Source: Enterococcus songbeiensis
GTDB taxonomy: Bacteria > Bacillota > Bacilli > Lactobacillales > Enterococcaceae
Assembly (NCBI RefSeq): GCF_005405265.1
Contig: NZ_BJDS01000002.1
Location: 62,001 to 126,000, forward strand
Reading direction: 5' to 3'
DNA length: 64,000 nt
Position 1 is the stretch's first letter, and each line of letters opens with the position of its first letter. Made by a program: the position numbers and the translations under genes. The notes under the pieces were generated by a model. The model saw only the letters and a list, made by a program, of their open reading frames with translations. It had not been told where the DNA came from and searched no databases. Of this stretch, positions 26,586 through 35,031 are shown in pieces.

Positions 26586-27326
26586 TCAATGATAAAATAC
26601 TTCATCCAAAAACAAGCCTTGTGCCGGCACAGTTTCTCCCGCATTTTTTCGAATCTTCGTTTCAAAAACTTCGTCGATTGCTTCTATATCCATATTTCCC
26701 GCACCGATTTCTATAAGAGTTCCAGCAAGAATTCGGACCATTTTGTGTAAAAAGCCATCTCCTTCAAAAGTGAAGTGTAGCAGACCGCCTTCTTGCTGAA
26801 TTGAAATTTGGCGAATCGTCCGGATCGTTGATTTTTTAGTTTTCTTAAGTGCTGAAAAGCCGATAAAATCATGAGTACCTACTAATTTTTCGCAGGCTTC
26901 CTTCATTTTATTGATCGCCAATTTTTGTGGAACATGAAAGCTGTAATTTCGCTCAAAGGCAGAAGGAATCGGACTATTCCATACATAATAGCTGTACTGT
27001 TTTCCAGAAGCATTGTAGCGGGCATGAAATCGTTCGGATGCTTCTTCGACTTTCTTTACCACGATATCTCTAGGCAAATACCGATTTAAAAAATCGAGCA
27101 TCTCTGCCTCGGTCATGGTAGTTGCTGATTTGAAATTTGCTACTTGTCCGCGAGCATGGGTCCCGGCATCTGTCCGTCCTGAACCAATGATCTCAATTTT
27201 TTCTCCGGTCATTTGGGTCAAAACATTCTCGATCTTGCCTTGGATCGTTTTCTCCGAATCTCCCAGTCTTTGCCATCCCAAATAGCGTTTCCCATCATAT
27301 TCCATCGTTAATTTTATGTTTCGCAT
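26586..27326 (-). CDS. truA: tRNA pseudouridine synthase A
   Basis: A 246-residue enzyme that converts uridines 38-40 of the tRNA anticodon arm to pseudouridine. Key parts are MEYDGKRYLGWQ, the catalytic Asp in GSGRTDAGTHARGQVA, RFHARYNASGKQYSYYVWN and FLHKMVRILAGTLIEIG. The length is usual. In many Firmicutes truA follows the ecf transporter genes; here it follows a TetR gene by 16 bases and is probably expressed with it. An AGAAGGA site precedes the ATG. Confidence 0.95.
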   Translation of the reverse strand: MRNIKLTMEYDGKRYLGWQRLGDSEKTIQGKIENVLTQMTGEKIEIIGSGRTDAGTHARGQVANFKSATTMTEAEMLDFLNRYLPRDIVVKKVEEASERFHARYNASGKQYSYYVWNSPIPSAFERNYSFHVPQKLAINKMKEACEKLVGTHDFIGFSALKKTKKSTIRTIRQISIQQEGGLLHFTFEGDGFLHKMVRILAGTLIEIGAGNMDIEAIDEVFETKIRKNAGETVPAQGLFLDEVFYH

Positions 27327-27342
27327 AGTATCCGTCCTTCTC

Positions 27343-27921
27343 TTATTTCCTAATTTTTTCCGGTGTTTTTATTTGTAAACTTTTTAATAGCTGATTTACA
27401 CCATACTTAAAACTTTCTTCGATATCTTGTTCCATTCCAAATGAGCCATCTAGTTCTAAGAGAATAAACCCATGCAGATAGCTGCGAAAAGTGCGAATAT
27501 AGTGAATTTGTTCCGTTTCAAAAGGAAGATAGTTTTGCACGATTTTCTCAAAAAGCCGAACCAATTTCTCAGATAATTCTATTGTCTTTGTACTTTTCCA
27601 CAAGGACACACGCTGAATAGCTTCGTATTGTCCCGGATGTGTCCTAGCATAGTTTCGATAAGTAAATGCAATTTTTTCCAGAGCCTCCACTCCAGCCAAT
27701 CCAATCATATCGGTCACTAACAAGTCATAAAGTTCCGTCATGCTTTTTAATGCGATTGAATCAATCAGTGCCTCTAGATTCGCAAAATGATTGTACAAAG
27801 AGGGGGGCTTTATTCCTAAAGTTGCGGCAACCTCTTTTAAAGTCAGTTGATCTACCCCTCTTTGATTGATTAAATCAATAGCGGTTATTAGTATTTTATC
27901 CGTTGTTATCTTTTTTCCCAT
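27343..27921 (-). CDS. TetR/AcrR family regulator with WHG-type C-terminal domain
   Basis: A 192-residue regulator. The N-terminal helix-turn-helix reads DLINQRGVDQLTLKEVAATLGIKPPSLYNHFANLEALI (key part VAATLGIKPPSLYNHF), and the C-terminal part has the TetR_C/WHG pattern with YRNYARTHPGQYEAI and SYLHGFILLELDGSFG. The ATG at 27921 follows AGAGGAAAG and lies inside the 3' end of the upstream MBL-fold gene (26-base overlap), so the two are translationally coupled. A perfect 16-bp inverted repeat around the operon promoter at 28638-28677 is its likely operator, giving autoregulation. Confidence 0.9.
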   Translation of the reverse strand: MGKKITTDKILITAIDLINQRGVDQLTLKEVAATLGIKPPSLYNHFANLEALIDSIALKSMTELYDLLVTDMIGLAGVEALEKIAFTYRNYARTHPGQYEAIQRVSLWKSTKTIELSEKLVRLFEKIVQNYLPFETEQIHYIRTFRSYLHGFILLELDGSFGMEQDIEESFKYGVNQLLKSLQIKTPEKIRK

Positions 27922-28621
27922 ACAGTTTTCTTTCCTCTCGCATAATCGCTTCTCGCATTTTTTCCATAGGCTCAACCAGCGTATTTCCATGACCAACTGC
28001 TACTAATTTTGGCTTTAACTCTGCTAATTTTTTGGCAGAAGACCATGCTCTTTTTTTATCCCAAGTCGCCAGTGCAGGAAAAGGAAAACGCCATCGAAAG
28101 TCACCACTTACTGCCAGCCCGCCTCTTTCCTGAAACGCATCGCCAGCAATCAGCATTCTTCTGTTTGAATCATAAAAAGAAACTGAACCAGGCGTATGCC
28201 CTGGGCTGGAAATAACTACAAGTGAACCAAAACTATCCTGTTCAACAAATGTGAAATCAATCGGAATTTTCTCTTTAGGAAAGCCCCCTTTTATTTTTTC
28301 CTTACCTTCTTTTTCCGTTAAAGTAAAATCTTTATTCAGCAACCGAGCATCTCTCTTCGATATACCAATTGTCGCATTCGGAAATGCTTGTCTAAACGCG
28401 GGAACACCATTGACATGATCGCCGTGAGCATGAGTCAATAAAAGCATATGAATTGGTTTTCCAACTAACTGGCTTATTTTTCTAAATGCAGGAATAAAAT
28501 TCTTTACCCCCACATCCACAGCAATAAAATACTCTTCTTCTTCAACTAAAAAAGCATTAATTGGAAAAAGCATTGGCAAAAAGGTAATTTGATACAAATT
28601 TCCATACTTAGTAACCTTCAA
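27896..28621 (-). CDS. MBL-fold metallo-hydrolase
   Basis: A 241-residue metallo-beta-lactamase-fold enzyme of the glyoxalase II/YcbL kind. The metal motif THAHGDHVNG, the Asp in FIAVDVGVKNF, SSPGHTPGSVSFYD and the terminal VAVGHGNT supply the expected two-metal ligands. I take a TTG at 28621 as start because GGGAG stands eight bases upstream; an in-frame TTG at 28636 has no site. The gene overlaps its TetR regulator. Likely cytoplasmic; the substrate may be a thioester or lactone related to the TetR ligand, but that is inference. Confidence 0.87.
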   Translation of the reverse strand: MKVTKYGNLYQITFLPMLFPINAFLVEEEEYFIAVDVGVKNFIPAFRKISQLVGKPIHMLLLTHAHGDHVNGVPAFRQAFPNATIGISKRDARLLNKDFTLTEKEGKEKIKGGFPKEKIPIDFTFVEQDSFGSLVVISSPGHTPGSVSFYDSNRRMLIAGDAFQERGGLAVSGDFRWRFPFPALATWDKKRAWSSAKKLAELKPKLVAVGHGNTLVEPMEKMREAIMREERKLYGKKDNNG

Positions 28622-28637
28622 CTTTATCACTCCCAAT

Positions 28638-28683
28638 AAACTAATTTAATTAGATTATAAACTAATTAAATTAGTTTTGTAAA
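28638..28683 (-). promoter_or_regulatory. MBL-tetR promoter embedded in a perfect inverted repeat
   Basis: AAACTAATTTAATTAG (28638-28653) and its exact complement (28662-28677) are separated by eight bases that contain the minus-strand -10 TATAAT (28654-28659). TTTACA lies 18 bases before that -10. Each arm also holds an internal CTAATT/AATTAG dyad, so two operator dimers could bind and shut the promoter. The regulator is inferred to be the TetR protein coded in the same operon. Confidence 0.85.
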
Positions 28684-28696
28684 GTATTTCCTATTT

Positions 28697-28735
28697 TGCA
28701 AAAAAAAATCCCCACTCCTCGGAGTAGGGATAACC
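28697..28735 (-). terminator. Terminator of infC-rpmI-rplT
   Basis: On the minus strand ATCCCTACTCC pairs with GGAGTGGGGAT and is followed by eight T, just after the rplT stop. Confidence 0.9.
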
Positions 28736-28747
28736 ATTCTGGTTTAA

Positions 28748-29107
28748 TTATTTAGCTAATGCATCTTTCGCTTGGTCAGCCAATGCAGTAAATGCTGCTG
28801 CATCGTTGACAGCTAAGTCAGCCAACATTTTACGGTTGATGTCGATTTCAGCTAATTTCAAGCCGTGCATCAATTTTGAGTAGCTTAAGCCATTCATACG
28901 AGCTGCTGCGTTGATACGAGCAATCCACAATTTACGGAAGTCGCGTTTCTTTTGACGACGATCGCGGTATGCGTAGCTATATGATTTCATTACTTGTTCT
29001 TTTGATGTTTTAAATAGGGTATGTTTAGAACCGTAGTAACCCTTTGCTAATTTAAGCACTTTTTTACGACGTTTACGAGTTACTGTTCCACCTTTAACAC
29101 GTGCCAT
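28748..29107 (-). CDS. rplT: 50S ribosomal protein L20
   Basis: A 119-residue basic protein, the standard L20 length, starting [25 protein letters not shown] and containing [19 protein letters not shown]. It binds 23S rRNA early in assembly of the large subunit. It is the last gene of the infC-rpmI-rplT operon. In Firmicutes L20 represses the operon by binding the leader RNA upstream of infC, and a leader of that kind is present here. Confidence 0.98.
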   Translation of the reverse strand: MARVKGGTVTRKRRKKVLKLAKGYYGSKHTLFKTSKEQVMKSYSYAYRDRRQKKRDFRKLWIARINAAARMNGLSYSKLMHGLKLAEIDINRKMLADLAVNDAAAFTALADQAKDALAK

Positions 29108-29173
29108 GTTTAATTCCTCCTAATAAATCTTTCTGATTTGAATTTTTCATTTTGCAAAGCAATGGGTACGCAA

Positions 29174-29374
29174 TTATTTCATGCGGGATAATTGTTGACG
29201 GATACGTTTGTAATCGCCAGAAGATACCATACTTGCTTTACGCAATTGACGGCGTTGTTTTTTTGTTTTCCCATGAAAACGGTGGCTTGTGAAGGCACGG
29301 AATCTCTTTAATCCGCCGTTACCAGTACGTTTGACGCGCTTTGCTAATCCGCGGTGTGTTTTTTGTTTTGGCAT
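29174..29374 (-). CDS. rpmI: 50S ribosomal protein L35
   Basis: A 66-residue basic protein, starting [17 protein letters not shown] and ending [14 protein letters not shown], the usual L35 length. The ATG at 29374 has GGAGG eight bases upstream; an in-frame ATG 24 bases earlier lacks a site. Middle gene of the translation operon infC-rpmI-rplT. Confidence 0.97.
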   Translation of the reverse strand: MPKQKTHRGLAKRVKRTGNGGLKRFRAFTSHRFHGKTKKQRRQLRKASMVSSGDYKRIRQQLSRMK

Positions 29375-29483
29375 AACTAATTTCCTCCTACATTTCATTT
29401 CGCATATAGTTCAACTAAAAGACAACAGCTAAACCTACATCCTCAAAATTTTCCATATCTAACGTTTGACTGACTCGCGGTTC

Positions 29484-30005
29484 TTATTTTTCACCTTTAG
29501 GGGCTAAAACTAAGAACATGCTGCGTCCGTCCATTTTCGCTTTTTGCTCAACTGTCGCTACATCGGCAGTTTCCTCAGCTAAACGATCAAGGACTTTCTG
29601 ACCAATATCTTTATGGGTAATGGCACGACCTTTGAAACGGATCGAAGCTTTCACTTTGTCCCCTTTTTCTAGGAATTTGCGTGCATTACGAAGTTTTGTA
29701 TTGAAATCATTGATGTCGATTGTTGGACTTAAGCGAACTTCTTTAATGTTGATCACTTTTTGTTTCTTACGAGCTTCACGGTCTTTTTTCTGTTGTTCAA
29801 AACGGTACTTCCCGTAATCCATAATCCGAGCAACTGGTGGTTTCGCACCGGGAGCAACCAGCACAACATCCAAATTTGCTTGTTCTGCAATTTGCAATGC
29901 TTCTGCCTTTGTTTTTACTCCTAATTGTTCGCCATTTTGATCGATCAAACGCAACTCACGCGCACGAATGCCGTCGTTTACCATCATATCCTTTGCTATG
30001 GTCAT
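29484..30005 (-). CDS. infC: Translation initiation factor IF-3
   Basis: A 173-residue IF-3 with the N-terminal domain ([21 protein letters not shown]), the basic linker ([15 protein letters not shown]) and the C-terminal domain ending [14 protein letters not shown]. It proof-reads start codon and initiator tRNA on the 30S subunit. The annotated ATG at 30003-30005 directly abuts GGAGGTGA, which is too close. An in-frame ATA two codons later (29997-29999) has nine bases after GGAGG. IF-3 genes elsewhere use rare starts such as AUU for autoregulation, so the ATA may be the true start; the protein would then begin two residues later. Confidence 0.96.
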   Translation of the reverse strand: MTIAKDMMVNDGIRARELRLIDQNGEQLGVKTKAEALQIAEQANLDVVLVAPGAKPPVARIMDYGKYRFEQQKKDREARKKQKVINIKEVRLSPTIDINDFNTKLRNARKFLEKGDKVKASIRFKGRAITHKDIGQKVLDRLAEETADVATVEQKAKMDGRSMFLVLAPKGEK

Positions 30006-30222
30006 TCACCTCCAAGTTTTATGCGAGAAAGAAAAGCTTGCAGGATTTCACAAGGAAATTTTGCAATAAAAAAACGAGTTCTTTTCAGAACCCGCACGCA
30101 GCTCATCTTCAATAGATGAATTACTATTCTGCCCAGTAATTTCCTCACTAAGGCGAGAAGCGGGTGCTTCTGCTTTCATTTCTCAACTTTAACATCATAC
30201 TATTTTTCTTGTTTCTTGTCAA
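30006..30222 (-). promoter_or_regulatory. infC promoter and L20-type attenuator leader
   Basis: A strong promoter (TTGACA 30217-30222, 17 bases, TATGAT 30194-30199) starts a leader of about 180 bases. Near its end a hairpin CGGGTTCT/AGAACTCG at 30075-30094 is followed by seven T, making an intrinsic terminator before infC. Upstream, GCAGAAGCACCCGCTTCTCGCC and an AATTACTGGGCAGAATAGTAATT stem can fold and compete. This matches the Firmicutes L20-leader attenuator by position and layout; the exact L20-binding sites were not verified. Confidence 0.8.
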
Positions 30223-30252
30223 CTCATTTTCATGAAAACAACAAAAATCTTC

Positions 30253-30774
30253 CTATCCTTCCAAATAAAAATAAATATCCGACTTGCCTTCTTGTTGTGT
30301 ATGTTGGTAGCTTTTCGTGTTCAAACCACCGATCACAAACCCTTGTTTGAGATAGAAAAGACAAGCCGCCAAATTATTATCCTGTCCGATGGTAAATAAA
30401 CCGTGATAGCCGTTTTCTTTGGCAAGTTCAAGCCCCTTTGCAATCAATTCTCCTGCGACACCTTGTTTTCGATACGCCTTGTTAACTTTTAAATCCTGCA
30501 AGTAGGCATACCCTGCCCAGTGATGTTCAAAAATCGCCAAACCAATGCAGTTTTTCCCATCATAGGCACCGACGGCAAAGCCTTTTTCATTCACTTCTTT
30601 ATACGTGTAGTTCTCATCCGGAAAAACCATCGTTTCAACGGTATCAAAAAAAACTGTTCGGTATTGCCATTCTTCCTCTATTCGACTAACGATCATGCGA
30701 CCGAACAGTTCAAAGGTATCATTAGGCAGGCGTAAATCTGCTGCGTGTGTTTCAGTCATCCGTTGGTAATCCAT
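30253..30774 (-). CDS. GNAT family N-acetyltransferase
   Basis: A 173-residue acetyl-CoA dependent acyltransferase. The cofactor-binding motif A reads LKVNKAYRKQGVAGELIAKGLELAKENG, with the R/Q-x-x-G-x-A core, followed by the beta-bulge NNLAACLFYLKQGFVIGG. The N-terminal half is unlike any specific subfamily I can name. The ATG at 30774 follows a GAGAG site. It stands alone between the infC leader and nox. The acceptor substrate is unknown. Confidence 0.85.
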   Translation of the reverse strand: MDYQRMTETHAADLRLPNDTFELFGRMIVSRIEEEWQYRTVFFDTVETMVFPDENYTYKEVNEKGFAVGAYDGKNCIGLAIFEHHWAGYAYLQDLKVNKAYRKQGVAGELIAKGLELAKENGYHGLFTIGQDNNLAACLFYLKQGFVIGGLNTKSYQHTQQEGKSDIYFYLEG

Positions 30775-30810
30775 TTGCCACTCTCCTTTTTTTCATTATC
30801 TGCTAAGAAG

Positions 30811-30858
30811 AAAAAAAATACCAGTTTGAAAAATGTAGCCATTTTCCAAACTGGTAGG
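30811..30858 (-). terminator. Terminator of nox
   Basis: On the minus strand ACCAGTTTGGAAAATGG pairs with CATTTTTCAAACTGGT and is followed by eight T, within 50 bases of the nox stop (the hairpin starts just after it). Confidence 0.88.
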
Positions 30859-30862
30859 TTGC

Positions 30863-32194
30863 TTATTTTGCGGACAAAGCTGCCATCGTAATATAATTAT
30901 ACGGTTGGTTGAAGTGAGGCAGGAAGAAAATATCCAATAGTTTCAGTTTATCGATAGTCACTTGTTCTGAAATGGCTAAGGAGAACATGTGGATCACCAT
31001 AGAAATATCTTCTGTCGAAGACAACTGCGCACCTACTACTCGGCGGGTTTCTGCCTCATAAACGATTCTGATTTTTACATTTGCATTGTGTTTCATAAAT
31101 CCAGGGCGTTGCAAATCTTCAAAGTCTGTATATTTGACTGTCAGTCCATTTTTTTCAGCAGCTTCTACGGATAAGCCAGTCGAAACCATGTTAAAGCCGA
31201 AAATCGAGATGCCGTTTGAGCCTTGCACGCCTTCAGAAGCAACCTGTGCTCCACCGATATTGTAACCGGCAACTAATCCGGAACGAACGGCATTGGTTGC
31301 CAAGGCAATATACGTGGTCTTTTGCAATGCGTTGGAATAGATTGTTGCACAGTCTCCCACTGCGTAGACATCTGGGTCACTTGTTTGTTGGTGACGATCC
31401 ACAAGATATGCACCATTTGCAAACAATTCCAAATGGTTTTTGCCTAATTCATTATTTGGTAAAAAACCGATGGCGTTAATGACTAAATCAACAGGATATT
31501 CTCCCTTATCTGTCACAACGGCTTCCACTTTTTCAGTTCCTTTGTATTCTTTGGCAACTTCACCTAAATGAAGTTCGATACCATGCTCAGCCAAATTTTT
31601 GTCCATGTCATCGGTGAACCATTTGTCATAATAGCTAGGCAGAGAACGTTCCGCCATATCAAACAGCAGCACATTTTTGCCACGGCGTTTTGCAGCTTCG
31701 GCGATTTCAACTCCGATATAGCCGGCTCCGATAACGGCAACATTTTTTACTTCTTCCGCACCCAATTCCTTATCCACAACTTGACCATCTTGGAATCGCT
31801 TCAAGAAATGGATATTTTGTAATTCCCGTCCAGGAACTTTTGGTGAAATAGGAACTGAACCGGTTGCTAACACCAATTTGTCATAGGTTTCTGTAAAGGT
31901 TTCACCGTCTTTTGTTTGGCAATGGACTTCTTTCTTGTCAAAATCAATCTCATTGACCACCGTTTCCATATACATTTTAGCGCCTTTTGCTTCAAAATCT
32001 TCTCGTTTTGTATAGAAAAGTCCTTCATAAGAATCAATTTGGCGACCAACCCATAAGGCAGTCCCACAGCCAAGATAGCTTAGATTCGTATTGCGGTCGA
32101 TCATTACGACCTCTTGCTCTTCAAAGTTGTCCAATAAAGTATTCGCTGCGGCGATCCCAGCGTGATTTGCGCCGACAATAACTGTCTTTGTCAT
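30863..32194 (-). CDS. nox: H2O-forming NADH oxidase
   Basis: A 443-residue FAD enzyme of the CoA-disulphide/NADH oxidase family that reduces O2 to water with two NADH, regenerating NAD+ in fermenting cells. The N-terminal FAD site (VIVGANHAGIAAANTL), the redox-active Cys43 in SYLGCGTALWVG, the NADH site VAVIGAGYIGVEIAEAA, and the C-terminal dimer segment ending FFLPHFNQPYNYITMAAL all match enterococcal Nox. The single cysteine, as cysteine sulphenic acid, is the hallmark. The ATG at 32194 follows GGAGG; upstream in-frame codons lack a site. Its upstream region holds a partial Rex-like sequence at 32235-32252. Confidence 0.93.
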   Translation of the reverse strand: MTKTVIVGANHAGIAAANTLLDNFEEQEVVMIDRNTNLSYLGCGTALWVGRQIDSYEGLFYTKREDFEAKGAKMYMETVVNEIDFDKKEVHCQTKDGETFTETYDKLVLATGSVPISPKVPGRELQNIHFLKRFQDGQVVDKELGAEEVKNVAVIGAGYIGVEIAEAAKRRGKNVLLFDMAERSLPSYYDKWFTDDMDKNLAEHGIELHLGEVAKEYKGTEKVEAVVTDKGEYPVDLVINAIGFLPNNELGKNHLELFANGAYLVDRHQQTSDPDVYAVGDCATIYSNALQKTTYIALATNAVRSGLVAGYNIGGAQVASEGVQGSNGISIFGFNMVSTGLSVEAAEKNGLTVKYTDFEDLQRPGFMKHNANVKIRIVYEAETRRVVGAQLSSTEDISMVIHMFSLAISEQVTIDKLKLLDIFFLPHFNQPYNYITMAALSAK

Positions 32195-32399
32195 AAAAAA
32201 AATTCCTCCTCTAGTTGATTGCGGTTTCATTTTATTGCACAATCCGTCACAAAGCCATCTTTTTGCTTGTGAATCCTTCTTGCTCTAAAAATAAAAAACG
32301 TTATCTTTCAAACGATTGATATATCAAGCAATAAATTTCTTAAGAATTTCTCTAGAAAATTTTTTCACATGTCAGTTTTTAAGACTTTTCTTTAAAAAA

Positions 32400-32428
32400 G
32401 TGACATTTTTTGCAAGATTTGCTATTAT
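32400..32428 (+). promoter_or_regulatory. Promoter of the pentapeptide-repeat gene
   Basis: GTGACA (32400-32405), 17 bases, TATTAT (32423-32428), then an AGGAGG site before the TTG start at 32462. Confidence 0.65.
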
Positions 32429-32461
32429 TTACACCAATAAACCTTCCAGGAGGAAAAAATA

Positions 32462-33091
32462 TTGAAAAAGAAAACACCAATCAAGCCCCAACTCACCGAA
32501 CCGGTTACATCCGACTTTTATTTAGAGGATGAAATGATGTTTGAAGGCTTGTCCGCCAGCAATCTGGACTACAGCTATCTAACTTGTAATAACTTGATTT
32601 TGCGGGACACAAAACTCGAACGGATCACTATGCAAAAGACCCGTTTGGAACGTTTTGAATGTAGTAATGTTCTTTTTAAAAATTGTGATTTTTCTAATTT
32701 GGAATGGCTTGCCGGCAGTTTCCATCAAGTATGGTTCGACCAATGCAAACTAATCGGCACGAATTTTGCCGAAAGTTTTCTGCGGGACTGTACCTTCAGC
32801 AATTGCGTAGCCACCTTCGCTTCTTTCAGCAATACCAATTTAAAAACGGTTGATTTTAGCGACTGTCAATTGGTAGACAGTGAATTTTATGAAATCAACT
32901 GGAAACAACTGACTCTGACGAAAAATAAATTGACCGGCAGCAATTGGTTTCGCACGCCCCTTAACGGTCTGGACTTTACTACTAATACTTTCGACAAGAT
33001 TGCCTTATCTCAGGAACACATGACAGGTCTAATCGTCAATCAAGAACAAGCCCTTACGATTGCTGCCGGTCTCGGATTGGTGATTGTCTAA
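32462..33091 (+). CDS. Pentapeptide-repeat protein
   Basis: A 209-residue protein starting at TTG, with GGAGG eight bases upstream. Residues about 25-180 are tandem pentapeptide units of the A(D/N)LXX type, visible as F/L at the central position every five residues (for example NVLFKNCDFSNLEWL, TNFAESFLRDCTFSN, TNLKTVDFSDCQLVDSEF). This predicts a right-handed quadrilateral beta helix that can mimic DNA. The C-terminal VNQEQALTIAAGLGLVIV is a conserved cap in Firmicutes homologues. Qnr-type proteins shield gyrase from quinolones, but I see no Qnr-specific loop, so gyrase protection is possible but unproven. It ends flush with the convergent CorA gene. Confidence 0.87.
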   Translation: MKKKTPIKPQLTEPVTSDFYLEDEMMFEGLSASNLDYSYLTCNNLILRDTKLERITMQKTRLERFECSNVLFKNCDFSNLEWLAGSFHQVWFDQCKLIGTNFAESFLRDCTFSNCVATFASFSNTNLKTVDFSDCQLVDSEFYEINWKQLTLTKNKLTGSNWFRTPLNGLDFTTNTFDKIALSQEHMTGLIVNQEQALTIAAGLGLVIV

Positions 33092-33997
33092 TCAGCGAAT
33101 CCGCCGCCAAAAACCGATAAACATCCAAATAGCTAGAAACAAGCTGATTAAAACGACGATTCCCCAGCCAAATGCTGATTTTGAAAACGGCAGCGGCATA
33201 TTCATACCGAAAAAGCCGGTAACAATTGTCGGCACCGTCAGCATCAGTGACCACAAAGTCAAAAATTTCATCGTGTCATTCAGATTATTGTTCAATAGAT
33301 TATTGTATGCCCCGGAAAGCTGCTCCAATACCTGAGAAGCTAATTGTGTCATCTCTACAGCTTGTTGTGCTTCGATTAATGCATCATCTAACTGTTCTTG
33401 TTCTGTGGCGTTTAATTGTCGGAAAAAGCTCAAGGCTTTGATTTGTTGCAGTAAGACAGCATTTTGTTTGGTCGCCGTCACTAAATAAACCAAACCGACC
33501 TCTAAATCTGAAAGCTCCAATAAATTTTTATTGGTCGTCTTTTCTCGTAATCGTTTATTCAGCCGGACACGTTGCCCATTGACTTCTTCGATCAGCGGAA
33601 AGAAGGCATCGGCAATCAAAAACAATGTATGGAACAGAAAGCTAAACTGGCTTTGTTCCGGCATTTTTTGCAAAATTGAAGCCATTAGCGGTTGAATGTA
33701 GTCCGTCTGCTCAGAAGCGAAGGAAAAAACGCAATTTTCTTTGATGATGAAGGTCATGGGACTGGCTTCATAGTGATTGTCCTCCTTTTCCTGATGAGGA
33801 ACATTGAACACCAAAAGAAATGCCGACTCCTCGGAATCATATTCCACTCGGGCCCGTTCATTTTTATCCAAAGAATACCGCAGCATTTCATCGCTGATTT
33901 GGTATTGACTTTGTAACTTACGGATCTCTGCTGTGTCTTGTTGGTTGACATGGATCCAGATTGATTTTTCCTGATTAAATCTGCGTGTTTGTTCCAC
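33092..33997 (-). CDS. CorA-like magnesium/divalent cation transporter
   Basis: A 301-residue protein starting at GTG (33997), preceded eight bases upstream by GGGAG. A long cytoplasmic helical part (residues 1-240) is followed by two C-terminal membrane helices; the first ends in the selectivity motif GMN (FFGMNMPLPF), which defines CorA. The second is LFLAIWMFIGFW with the basic tail RRIR. It would form a pentameric Mg2+ channel. Its last codon touches the stop of the convergent pentapeptide gene with no gap, so read-through between the two is possible. Confidence 0.87.
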   Translation of the reverse strand: MEQTRRFNQEKSIWIHVNQQDTAEIRKLQSQYQISDEMLRYSLDKNERARVEYDSEESAFLLVFNVPHQEKEDNHYEASPMTFIIKENCVFSFASEQTDYIQPLMASILQKMPEQSQFSFLFHTLFLIADAFFPLIEEVNGQRVRLNKRLREKTTNKNLLELSDLEVGLVYLVTATKQNAVLLQQIKALSFFRQLNATEQEQLDDALIEAQQAVEMTQLASQVLEQLSGAYNNLLNNNLNDTMKFLTLWSLMLTVPTIVTGFFGMNMPLPFSKSAFGWGIVVLISLFLAIWMFIGFWRRIR

Positions 33998-34030
33998 TTT
34001 TCTCGCTCCCTTTCTTAAACAGAATAACAA

Positions 34031-34092
34031 AAAAACCTCCAAAAACGACCAAAATGGCTACTTTGAACCATTTGGCGGTATTTGGAGGAATC
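34031..34092 (-). terminator. Terminator of the deoxynucleoside kinase gene
   Basis: On the minus strand CCTCCAAATACCGCCAAATGG pairs over most of its length with CCATTTTGGTCGTTTTTGGAGG, followed by seven T. Confidence 0.88.
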
Positions 34093-34102
34093 CGTTACTT
34101 AG

Positions 34103-34762
34103 TTATCCTGCTGCTTGTAATTGGCGTGTTTCAGCAATCTTTTCATCGATCATTTTCAAAACCATCTCAGCGGCTTGCGGATCTTCAACAAAATTATATT
34201 TGTCGCCGTCAATTTGAATTTTCGGACTTTCGTTATAGTCTTCAAACCATTGATCGTAGCGGCGATTTAATTCTTTGTAGTAATCGTATAAGGTTGGGTC
34301 GAATTCTAATTGTTCATATTCCCGCCCACGTTTTTGGATACGTGCCAACATCGTTTCGAAGGATACCCGAATGTGCACCAGCAGATCCGGATGTTTTTTA
34401 TGAGCGGCATAAGGCAATTCTTCCAACATATTTGCCAGCAATTCATCATAGACCCGTACTTCCGTGTCTGTTGCCCGTCCCAAATCAGCATTCAGATGAA
34501 ACAGCAACGAATCTTCATAAATCGAACGATCCAATACATTGTTTTCATTCGTCAATGCCCGTTTGATCAATTCAAACCGTTTGTTTAAAAAATAAATTTG
34601 CAGCAAAAATGCATATTTATTTGGATCTGCATAAAACAAAGGCAAGACTTCATTATCATCTACTGATTCATAAAAAGCTTCACTATTCAAATAATCTGAC
34701 AACATAGCTGTCAGGCTGGATTTACCTGCTCCGATGGTACCCGCTAAAACTATCACGCTCAT
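34103..34762 (-). CDS. Deoxynucleoside kinase (deoxyadenosine/deoxyguanosine type)
   Basis: A 219-residue kinase that phosphorylates deoxynucleosides for nucleotide salvage. The P-loop GTIGAGKSSL is at residues 8-17, the DRS motif (NNVLDRSIYEDSLLF) supplies the catalytic Arg, and the LID region reads ARIQKRGREYEQLE. The overall pattern is that of Lactobacillales dAK/dGK-like kinases; the specific base cannot be told. The ATG at 34762 has TTGGAGG four bases before; earlier in-frame codons have no site. Monocistronic, divergent from the mevalonate operon. Confidence 0.9.
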   Translation of the reverse strand: MSVIVLAGTIGAGKSSLTAMLSDYLNSEAFYESVDDNEVLPLFYADPNKYAFLLQIYFLNKRFELIKRALTNENNVLDRSIYEDSLLFHLNADLGRATDTEVRVYDELLANMLEELPYAAHKKHPDLLVHIRVSFETMLARIQKRGREYEQLEFDPTLYDYYKELNRRYDQWFEDYNESPKIQIDGDKYNFVEDPQAAEMVLKMIDEKIAETRQLQAAG

Positions 34763-35031
34763 AGACCTCCAACTCACTTCATCACTAAATATTGTATTTT
34801 TCACTTACTTCAATAAGTACATCACCCAATATATAGTATCAGTATCAAAAAAACAAGTAAAAAATAGGCTAGTTTTTCAAAAAAATTATTAAGAAATACC
34901 GTAAAAAATCGTGATTTTTTTATAATCTATTAACGGATGCAAATTTATTTAGTAGAATAGACAGGCAAGAGTCATTTTTTAGTTCAATATTATCTATCAA
35001 TAATTATTTTTTTAAGAAAAGGGGTCAAGAA

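Noticed and set aside
32462-33091. Annotation as a Qnr quinolone-resistance determinant
   Set aside because: The pentapeptide fold is clear, but Qnr-specific loops were not recognised and the C-terminal cap is the common one of uncharacterised Firmicutes proteins.
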